Below, one piece after another: positions 56,012 to 64,000 of a stretch of 64,000 nucleotides of DNA. The stretch comes from Datisca glomerata (taxonomy: Eukaryota > Streptophyta > Magnoliopsida > Cucurbitales > Datiscaceae). Location: assembly GCA_003255025.1 (NCBI GenBank), contig QANY01013230.1, forward strand, positions 1,123-65,122, written 5' to 3'. The translations under genes were made by a program, and so were the position numbers. Positions within the stretch are counted from its first letter, which is position 1; each line of letters opens with the position of its first letter. The notes beneath the pieces are model-generated. The model saw only the letters and a list, made by a program, of their open reading frames with translations. It did not search any database and was not told the DNA's origin.

Positions 56012-57240
56012 ATGGCAGTCTCTCTCCCTCACCGAGACAGAGGACAAGAGTCTTGGAGATCGATGACTATCGTATTGAGGAAAGCAGAGACCCTTCTCTG
56101 TGTCTTGTGGTCAAAGTGCTCGCTAAAAATTTGTAATAGAAATGCTTTTAGTAATGCAATCCCGATTATTTGGAACACATCAAAAGGAGTTTGTATTAAG
56201 GAGCTCGGGCCGAATTTGTTTTTGGCATTGTTCAACCACCTAGTCGATAAACTCTAAGTACTGAAGAACGAGCCATGGAATTTTGATAAAGCTATGATCC
56301 TATTGGGCGAGGTTAATGGATTCGTGCAGCCATCGGAGCTCGTTCTGAATGAGGTTAGTTTTTAATTTACCTATTTTGTGTATGACAACGGATATGGGCA
56401 AACGAATTGGCAACTGCATTGGTAATTTTTTAGAGTTGAGGAGGGGCCTGATGGTTGTTGTTGGGGACGATGCCTTCGCATAAGGGTTTGGTAGAATGTG
56501 AACCTTCCTTTACCGCGGGGCATGAAGTTTAAGGTTCCTCATAACCCGAAGCCAATTTAGGTCGATTTTCAGTATGAGAAATTGGCTGATTTCTGCTACC
56601 TTTGTGGGAATTTATCCCACCCAAGTAGAGATTGTGAAGTAGATTTAGTTGAGGAGTCAGGAGTCTCGGCCAGGAAATCACAATATGGGCCATGCTTGAG
56701 AGCTTCAGATTGGGCAAAATCATCGGGAAGGAAGACGAAGGACAATGACTCCTCTGCCTCTTCGTCGACATCGCACAGGAAAGGGAATTTCGAGGTGAAT
56801 CAGGAAGCTGAGGTGTCTAGCAAGGGGCATATTCCTGTGAGTGGGGAGTTCTCTTCGTTTACTGGTACCCCTGCAAATGTCACTGTCCAGGGGGACGTTC
56901 CTACATTGTTGAGCCCCTCGCAACATGCCCCTGACATGCAGAGGGTGCACGGTTCCAATTAGAAGGAGACAAATGACAATCCCAAGGATAGAGATGATTC
57001 TTTGGCGGCTGATAAAGACAAAGGCAAAAGGTTATTTCAAGATGGTGTGATGGACATGTGCGATGGAATTAAATTGATTGGGTCGATCGAATTTTTGGGA
57101 TCCTTGACCTTTAATGAAGGCTCGGTGACTGAGCGCTTGTCCAAAACCAAGAATGATCTAGATAAAGTGGGCTCTCTCATCCAACAACCCAATAGGGACA
57201 ATCAACATAAGAATAGAGGCCCGTCAGATTCTTATCTCCT
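56012..57240 (+). pseudogene. LINE-2 ORF1 relic (DUF4283 and CCHC knuckle)
   Basis: The first piece (56012-56257) has a DUF4283-like fold region (NAFSNAIPIIWNTSKGVCIK, then ELGPNLFLALFNH). A frame change near 56257 is followed by EPWNFDKAMILLGEVNGF and QPSELVLNE. The CCHC_4-type knuckle CYLCGNLSHPSRDC lies at 56594-56635 (C-x2-C-x4-H-x4-C), preceded by a Y-E-x-L-A-D-F context typical of LINE ORF1. The C-terminal part (56700-57240) is polar and of low conservation. ORF1 proteins bind the LINE RNA. The reading frame is cut by TAG near 56960 and by the copia-3 insertion at 57245. Confidence 0.85.
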
Positions 57241-57245
57241 ACATC

Positions 57246-57432
57246 TGTTGGCGTGAGTTGTCAGTTAGCAAGATTATAGGGATATTCTTTTTTGAATCTC
57301 TTGTTTCAAGGGACAGTTATGCAAGTTATAACCGCTGTATAACTTCCAATTATCTTCTATATATGTAGATTTTCCATCTCTGTAAAAACAGAATGAAGGA
57401 ATAGGAATATAAAGATTTATCAAAAGTTGTCA
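57246..57432 (+). repeat. 5' LTR of copia-3
   Basis: It begins TGTTGGCGTGAGTTGTCAG and ends AAAAGTTGTCA. Confidence 0.96.
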
Positions 57433-57444
57433 TGGTATCAGAGC
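57433..57444 (+). promoter_or_regulatory. primer-binding site of copia-3
   Basis: TGGTATCAGAGC abuts the 5' LTR and is complementary to initiator methionine tRNA. Confidence 0.95.
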
Positions 57445-57522
57445 AAGGTTGATCCACGGCTCTCTGTTATCCTTAGAGTTTGATCAATTGTGTTTTCAAT
57501 TGGTTTCTTCTCATCGACGTAA

Positions 57523-58530
57523 ATGGAGGATACCAGTGCATTCGACAACTCTGGTGGACTCCAAACCAACACCATCCTCACAGAACTAACTACCCGAATG
57601 ACAGAAGCTTTTACCAAAGTTCAGACCCCGCCGCAGACCACCGAGAATTCCGCTGCACCGATTGGCATCAAGTTGGACGGCACCAACTATGCTCTCTGGT
57701 CCTAAGTTGTCGAGATGTACATCTCTGGCAAAGACAAGTTGGGATATATCAATGGAGACTTTCCTGAACCCCATTCAACATCTGGATCCTTCCGGAAATG
57801 GCGTACAGACAATGCCATTGTCAAGGGCTGGTTGATTAATTCTATGGACCCTTCGTTGATTGGGAATTTTATTAGGTTTCCTACGGCAAAGCAAGTCTGG
57901 GACTCCATTGCGACTACATACTTTGATGGCAGTGATACTTCGCAAGTCTATGACCTCCGACGTCGTGTAACCCGTCTGCGACAAGCTGGAGGTTCTCTTG
58001 AAAAATATTACAACAATCTCCAAGGTTTGTGGCGTGAGATCGATTTCCGTCGTCCAAATCCGATGGAATGTCCTACCGATATTGAAAACTATAACCATCT
58101 TCTGCAGGAAGACCGAGTGTATGTCTTCTTAGATGGGCTTGACGATCGACTGGACAAGATTCGGGGTGACGTGCTGCAGATGCGTCCATTTCCTACCATC
58201 GAAGAAGCTTACGCCCACGTTCGCCGAGAAGCAATTCGGCAAACTGTTATGATCACTGGCGGAACCAATGATACCCCAGGAGCAGTTTTGGCTTCTAAGG
58301 GTCTCAAAGCGGGAAAGTCAGCCTCCTCCTCTACCGAATTTCTTTCACTGAGCAGTGGGAAATTCGGGGCATCCTTTAAGCCACAAACGCCATATGATGG
58401 CACCAAGTGTACTCACTGTGGAAATATGAAGCATACCCGTGAGACTTGTTTCAAACTACACGGGTAGCCCGACTGGTGGAACGAACTTCAGGCTCGGAAA
58501 CGCCATAACAACACGGGAACTGATGGAAGG
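57523..58530 (+). pseudogene. copia-3 gag (UBN2 and CCHC), two stops
   Basis: The frame begins MEDTSAFDNSGGLQ and runs with only two stops. The first part has IGIKLDGTNYALWS, then TAA at 57703-57705. The UBN2-type capsid region follows (WRTDNAIVKGWLINSMDPSL, SLEKYYNNLQGLWREID and EDRVYVFLDGLDDRLDKIRG). The nucleocapsid knuckle CTHCGNMKHTRETC is at about 58408-58449, followed by FKLHG, TAG at 58465-58467, then PDWW, where copia gags normally have Tyr. One base change each would explain both stops, in keeping with a fairly recent loss. Confidence 0.92.
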
Positions 58531-58659
58531 ACAGGGAAGGCTGCCATAGCTACTGCAGAGTCATCTTTTTCCCTTACACTACCTGTCGAACCTTCCCAGG
58601 GAGTGTTATCTCTTTCGGATTCAGGTAATTCTGGTGTTGCTTTATTTAGTTCTCATCGA

Positions 58660-59265
58660 GATGCTGACAGTGGTACTTGGATACTTGACTCTGGGGCTAC
58701 CGATCACATGACGTTTGACGCTAACGATTTCTAGCATTGCAAATGCCAATGGAATTGTTTCTTCGGTCACTGGGGCTGGCACTGTGACTCTGTCACCTTC
58801 TCTCACATTATCTAATACGTTATTGGTTCCCTCCCTGTCTCATAAGTTACTCTCCGTCAGCCAAGTAACAACAGACTTAAATTGTATTTTGCTCATTTAT
58901 CCTACCTTTTGTCTTCTTCAGGATATTCTCAGCAAGGAGATTATTGGGCGTGGTACTAAGAGGGGGGGGATTATACTGCATGGATGATTTCAGTATGGGC
59001 CGAGCACAACATATGCATCATCCGAATGGTACCAAGGAAAGACAGATTTGGCTTTTACATCGTCGGTTGGGACATTCGTCCTTTGGTTATATGCAACATT
59101 TGTTTCCTGACTTGTTTTCACATATATCGACTGTTGACTTTAAATGTGATACTTGCATCCTTGCTAAAAGTCATCAAGTTACTTATCCATTAAGTATGAA
59201 TAAAAGTCATCCATTAATTCATTTCCTATCCATTACTTTCGTCATGCCATGTTCCCACTAGTGTT
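58660..59265 (+). pseudogene. copia-3 protease and pre-integrase region, integrase core deleted
   Basis: The protease active site reads TWILDSGATDHMTFD at about 58674-58718; a frame change follows immediately (58715-58987 open in another frame with VSSVTGAGTVTLSPSLTLSN and LLSVSQVTTDLNCI). A second change brings in the GAG pre-integrase domain (QIWLLHRRLGHSSFGYMQHL, CDTCILAKSHQVTYP, 59047-59190). The DDE integrase core that should follow is missing: sequence passes from HPLIHFLSITF to a VQEALTDPKW linker within about 50 bases. Confidence 0.88.
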
Positions 59266-60789
59266 CAGGAAGCTCTAACAGATCCTAAGTGGACCCAGGC
59301 TATAAAGGAAGAAATGGAGGCATTACTGAAGAACAAAACATGGGCTCTTGTTCCATTGCCTGAAGGGAAAAAGACGGTGGGATGCAAATGAGTGTTCTCC
59401 ATCAAACACAAGGCAGATGGATCGATTGAACGGTATAAGGCAAGGTTGGTGGCAAAGGGTTATACGCAGACATATGGTGTGGACTATCAGGAAACTTTCT
59501 CACCAGTGGCTAAGTTGAATACAGTTAGAGTCTTGCTATCTCTAGCAGCAAATCTTGACTGGCCACTACACCAGTTTGATGTAAAGAACACATTCCTTCA
59601 TGGTGATCTTGAGGAGGAGGTGTATATGGATATTCCACCAAGCTACACAGAAACCTTAAAGACTGGGGCTGTGTGCAAATTACAACGAGCATTGTATGGA
59701 CTGAAGCAATCACCTCGAGTATGGTTTGGGCGATTTAGCTTGGCAATGAAGAAATATGGCTTTCAACAAAGCAATTCAGACCATACGCTGTTCCTAAAGC
59801 ATCACCTGGGCAAGGTAACAGCGTTGATAATCTATGTAGATGACATGATTATTATAGGGGATGATCCAGAAGAAATTTTGAGACTCCAGAAGCAGTTGGC
59901 AACTGAATTTGAGATGAAAAATTTGGGAGGACTTAAATATTTTCTGGGAATTGAAGTGGCTAGGTCAAAGCAAGGTATATTTCTCTCCCAACGAAAATAT
60001 ATACTGGATCTACTATCTGAGGTGGGATTACTGGAGTGTAAGCCTGCAGACACACCAATAGTTCAAAACCATAGACTTGGAGAATATCCGAACCAAGTGC
60101 CAACAGACAAAGAAAGGTACCAGAGGTTGGTTGGGAAACTTCTTTATCTCTCACATACTCGCCCAGATATTGCTTATGTTGTAAGCGTAGTAAGTCAGTT
60201 CATGCATTGTCCTAGTGAGGATCACATGGATGCAGTGATCAGGATTCTTCGATACTTAAAATCATCTCCTAGAAAAGGACTTATGGTTTCAAAGAATAAC
60301 CATCTAAGAGTTGAAGGATATACTGATGTAGACTGGGCAGGGAATATCTTGGACAGAAAATCCACTTCAGGTTACTTCATGTTTGTTGGCGGAAATCTGG
60401 TTACATGGAGAAGTAAGAAACAAAAAGTAGTGGCATTATCAAGTGCTGAAGCCGAGTTCCGTGGAATGGCTAAGGGTCTTTGTGAGCTCCTCTGGCTAAG
60501 GAGACTATTGATGGAAATTGGCTTTGCTCCTAGCTTCGAGATGGCTTTGTTCTGTGACAATAAGGCAGCTATTGATATTTCTCACAACCCTGTCCAGCAT
60601 GATCGCACAAAACATGTGGAGGTAGATCGACATTTCATCAAACAAAACCTTGAAGACAAGATAATTCATTTTCCTTTCGTGAAGTCTGAAGACCAGTTAG
60701 CGGATATACTTACAAAGGCAGTATGCAGCAAGAACTTCTACAACTCTCTTGACAAGTTGGACATAAGAGATTTGTATGCACCAACTTGA
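59262..60789 (+). pseudogene. copia-3 reverse transcriptase and RNase H, one stop near start
   Basis: QEALTDPKWTQAIKEEMEAL begins the reverse transcriptase region. TGA at 59389-59391 stands where copia elements have Trp (GCKW). From 59392 a 465-codon frame is open to TGA at 60787-60789. It contains QFDVKNTFLHGDLEEEVYMD, catalytic YVDD at 59833-59844, FLGIEVARSKQGIFLSQRKY, and the RNase H words DWAGNILDRKSTSGY, VALSSAEAEFRGMA and the closing TKHVEVDRHFI, DQLADILTKA. All polymerase and RNase H signatures look intact apart from the one nonsense codon. Confidence 0.94.
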
Positions 60790-60796
60790 GGGGGAG
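60788..60796 (+). promoter_or_regulatory. polypurine tract of copia-3
   Basis: GAGGGGGAG lies directly before the 3' LTR and overlaps the RNase H stop codon. Confidence 0.88.
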
Positions 60797-60983
60797 TGTT
60801 GGCGTGAGTTGTTAGTTAGCAAGATTATAGGGATGTTCTTTTTTGAATCCCCTGTTTCAAGGGACAGTTATGCAAGCTATAACCACTGTATAACTTCCAA
60901 TTATCTTCTATATATGTAGATTTTCCATCTCTGTAAAAACAGAATGAAGGAATAGGAATATAAAGATTTACCAAAAGTTGTCA
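60797..60983 (+). repeat. 3' LTR of copia-3
   Basis: It begins TGTTGGCGTGAGTTGTTAG and ends AAAAGTTGTCA. Confidence 0.96.
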
Positions 60984-60988
60984 ACACC

Positions 60989-63900
60989 AACCCATAGTTA
61001 GGAGATGGAACAGATTGAAAAATAACAGAGGAAGGTAGGCCCCTGATCCCCACTATCGTGTTAAACAGAAGAGGTGCTCCTTTTCGACATGGGGGTTTCG
61101 AAGAAATTGAAGGTTTGTGATGGCTTTGGTTCAAATCCGGAGATTCTACCAGCAGGTTTTGACGACCGGACCCGCTGCTCGTAATGACGCTCTTGAGCTG
61201 GAATGACTAGGGGCTTAAGAACCCTCGAGCCGTTCGTGCTTTAGGGAGAATAATCTCCCCAAAAGATCCCATGTGTGTTTTCTATAAGAGACTAAGTTAG
61301 ATGCTCGTGGCTTTGATTCTGTCAAAAGAAGGATGGGTTTTACGAATGGTTTTTGTGTTGAGATGATGGGTCTCAAGGGAGGCCTGGCATTATTGTGGAA
61401 GGATGAGTTTGATTTTTCTCTGCGATCCTTCTCGCAAGGGTATATTGATGGAGTGGTTACTAATAGTGATGGTGTGGTTTGGAGGCTTACTGAATTTTAT
61501 GGCAACCTGGATCGGGGACTTAGGAGTCAGACATGGCCTCTACTGAGGTGGCTTCGTGATTTGTTGGATCTATTGTTGCTCGTTGTTGGTGATTTCAACG
61601 AGATTTGTTCTCATGCTGATAAGTTTGGGGGCTCGCTGAGATGTGAATCTACAATTGATAGCATCAGGGACTGCATTGATGATTCTGCTTTTGCTGGCTT
61701 GCTGTTTAGGGGCCCTGTGTTTACTTGGACAAACAAAATGGGTGTGGATGATTTGGTGCCTGAAAGGATTGATATGGGTTTTGCTTCTCCTGATTTGCTT
61801 CATCTCTTCCCCGCGGCAATGGTCTTTCACATGGGCTTCATATCTTCAGATCATAGGCCTTTGGTGGTAGAGGCGGAATAAGTCCCTTCAGGTGCTTGGT
61901 AGAAGGAGGTTCAGATTTGAGGAGTTCTGGTTTAAATATTCAGACTGTGAAGAGGTTGTTAAATCAGCCTAGGCTGAAGGTGGCAGAGGCGGGATAGGCT
62001 TTCCCGTAGTTAATAGTTTGTTGAATTTTTCTTCGGCCTTATCTGTGTGGAGCAAAGCTAAGTTTAGAAATATTCCCAAGAAAGTGGCTGAGTGCCAAAG
62101 AAAAATAGATGAGGTATACGAAGTGGCAGGGAGGAATGACCAGCAGATTCGGATAAACACTTTGAATGAGGAGCGTGACAGATTGCTCTTTTAAGAGGAG
62201 GTCAACAGGTCTCAGAGATCCAAGATGGGCTGGTTATGATATGGTGATGCTAATACTAAGTTTTTTCGCCTCCATGAGAAGGAGGAAAACCCAGATTGTG
62301 AGCTAAAAGGGGAATGTGGGAGTTGGGTGGAAGATTATGAGGGTCTGAGTGCTCAAGAAGTCTCGTACTTTGGGCAATTTTTTACTTCTTCTGGCCCTTC
62401 GGAGGATGATCTGGTTTCAGTCACTAGCAAGATTGATCGTGGCTGTGGAGATTGAGATGGAGATCAAGGCAATGCACCGCCAGAAGAGCCCTGGCCCAGA
62501 TGGGTTCCATGTTGTCTTTTATCATAAGTACTGGGCTCTGATCGGAAAGGAAGTTACAAATTTTTGCTTATACTATCTTAATTAAGAGATTTCTCTGGAT
62601 GAAATTAATGTTACATTTATTACGCTTATTCCTAAAATTTCTGATCCTTCTGCTGTGACTGACTTTAGACCAATTAACATTTGCAATGTAGTGTACAAAA
62701 ATATTTTGAAAGTTGTGGCTAATAGGCTTAAGATTATTCTTCCCAATATCATTTGTGAAAATCAGAGTGCCTTCATTAAAGACAGGTTGATCACGGATAA
62801 TGTTCTAGCGGGTTTTGAGTTTCTTCACTATTTATCCTAAAGGAAGCATGGCAAGCAAAGTTTTGTATTTGTTAAGTTGGACATGAGCAAGGCCTTTGAC
62901 CGAATTGGGTGGAGTTATTTGCAAGCGGTGATCAAGGCTATGGGTTTTCATGAGAAATTTACCAAACTTGTTCTCAGTTGTGTCTCTTCTACATCGATGG
63001 CTTTGCTCATTAATGGGAAGCCATCTGCCTCCTTCTCTCCCCATAGAGGTCTTCGTTAGGGGGACCCCCGCTCCCCGTATCTCTATGATTTGTGTACTGA
63101 AGGGCTATCTGCGATGTTGAGAAAGGATGTTGCTTCTAGCTTGATTTGTTGTCCCTGTATATGTAGGTATGGCTCGGTTGTATCTTATCTCTTATTTGCA
63201 GATGACTGTTTGCTCTTTTTCAAAGGTTCTGAATGGATTTGCTGAGCTTTAAAAAGTATCCTTGATATTTATTCTCGAGCTTCTGGCCAGTGTATCAACT
63301 TCAACAAATCTGTGATGGTTTCTCTTTGAATACCTTGTCCCCCATCAAGTTTGTAGTTACGTCTACACTTGGTATTCCTGTAGCTTTTAATATTGAGACC
63401 TATTTAGGGCTCCCTGCCTTCATTGGTCGCTCTAAGAATGCCTTGTTTAGTTATATCAAGGATAAGATGTATAGGTTGCTCCAGAAATGGAGAGAAATAA
63501 TTTTCGATGAGGGTAAGGAGATTCTCATTAAAGCTTGTTGGCCAAGCTTTGCCTGGCTATGCTATGAATTATTTTTGAATCCCGCTCAGTATATGTAAGG
63601 ACCTCGAGTGGGCTATTGTTGATATCTGGTGGGACTTCAATGAAAAATGTTTGAAAATGCATTGGTTGTCTTGGAAAGCTTTATGCAGGCCTAAGATGGA
63701 GGGGGTATGGGTCTTCGTGATATGAAGTGCTTTAATCAGGCCTTGTTGGCCAAGCAGTGCTGGAGGATTATTCAGAATCCCACCACTCTCATGAGTAGAG
63801 GCTAGTGGTAAGGTGAATGCCTCGGCTACATGGAGAAGTATTTTATGGGGGAGAGTTTTTCTTGAGAAAGGGATGAGATGGAGGGTTGATAATGGCTCCA

Positions 63901-64000
63901 CATACGCGTTGATCTCTAGGTCGAGCTCTTTCAAACCTTTGTGCAAGCGGGATGATCCTCTTTACTTGAGAGTTGCAGACCTTATCGTTGGGAACTGGTG
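60989..64000 (+). pseudogene. LINE-2 ORF2 relic (endonuclease and reverse transcriptase), partial
   Basis: After the copia insertion, a linker leads to GLKNPRAVRALGRIISPKDP near 61205-61265, the usual start of plant LINE endonucleases. The endonuclease (61333-61881) has VVGDFNEICS (about 61585-61614) and the catalytic SSDHRPLVVE at its end (about 61845-61875). The reverse transcriptase follows: KSPGPDGFHVVFY (62486 on), ISDPSAVTDFRPINICNVVY, SAFIKDRLITDNVL, LDMSKAFDRIGWSYL (62878-62922), GLR, stop, GDPRSPYLY, and FADD at 63195-63206. TAA near 62583, TAG near 63058 and several shifts inactivate it. Sequence up to 64000 continues the thumb and connection part ([16 protein letters not shown] near 63735). 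Confidence 0.9.

Larger units (their letters stand above)
57241..60988 (+). mobile_element. Ty1/copia LTR retrotransposon (copia-3) inserted in LINE-2
   Basis: Two 187-bp LTRs (57246-57432 and 60797-60983) bound a 3738-bp element. The flanks ACATC (57241-57245) and ACACC (60984-60988) match at four of five bases, a slightly decayed target duplication. Aligning the LTRs by eye I count seven differences, all transitions (about 96 percent identity), so this is the youngest of the three copia elements here. It is shorter than a complete copia because most of the integrase is deleted near 59230-59260. Confidence 0.96.
55986..64000 (+). mobile_element. L1-type LINE (LINE-2), split by copia-3 and running off the right edge
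   Basis: ORF1 (56012-57240) and the start of ORF2 (about 61165 on) are on the same strand and in the right order for a plant L1 element. They are separated only by the 3.7-kb copia-3 insertion. ORF2 continues past the end of the window, so its RNase H and tail are not seen. Both ORFs carry stops and frameshifts. Confidence 0.9.

Overview
The window is nuclear DNA of a eudicot plant. It is AT-rich, the real genes are interrupted by GT-AG introns, and most of the sequence is dead transposable elements and minisatellites. The protein-coding genes (a UXT-type prefoldin, an XXT5-type xyloglucan xylosyltransferase) resemble Arabidopsis proteins closely enough to support a eudicot, but the species cannot be named from the sequence. 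Nothing bacterial, viral or organellar was seen, and no tRNA or rRNA gene.

Only three genes look intact. A six-exon UXT homologue on + (23961-25823) was assembled by hand from splice sites. A two-exon gene for a small one-pass membrane protein of unknown role lies on + (35407-36935). A single-exon Golgi xyloglucan xylosyltransferase, XXT5, lies on - (37455-38834). The last two converge tail to tail, 519 bp apart. Three further host-gene relics are broken: an AP2/ERF gene whose 5' end was replaced by copia retrotransposon sequence (26416-27374, -), a SULTR2-like sulfate transporter (41937-42599, +) and a BRWD/PHIP-type WD-repeat gene fragment with introns (53686-54958, -).

Layout. 1-1.46 kb: LTR-like remnant and a LINE 3' end. 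5.02-9.98 kb: full-length but dead Ty1/copia element with LTRs, primer site, polypurine tract and target duplication. 11.3-14.2 kb: tandem repeats. 16.7-19.4 kb: copia and LINE fragments. 19.4-23.4 kb: hAT element with a DUF659-type transposase relic. 23.5-27.4 kb: UXT gene and ERF relic. 27.3-29.4 kb: minus-strand copia fragment joined to the ERF. 29.6-31.6 kb: Helitron helicase relic. 31.8-32.8 kb: CACTA-like ends. 35.4-38.8 kb: the gene pair. 39.1-41.0 kb: MULE-like inverted-repeat element whose core is an array of short palindromes. 41.9-42.6 kb: sulfate transporter relic. 43.1-47.4 kb: a mosaic of five unrelated minisatellites. 48.1-53.3 kb: MuDR-type MULE relics embedded in arrays of a CTAGACCATGGTCTAG palindrome, with a second hAT inserted. 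53.7-55.0 kb: WD-repeat gene fragment. 56.0-64.0 kb: an L1-type LINE (ORF1, ORF2) running off the right edge and split by a third copia element (57246-60983).

No gene cluster or multi-gene system is visible; the intact genes have unrelated jobs (co-chaperone, unknown membrane protein, cell-wall synthesis). The most unusual theme is the repeated occurrence of short-palindrome tandem arrays, at least two of them tied to Mutator-like elements, and host-gene fragments lying next to them.
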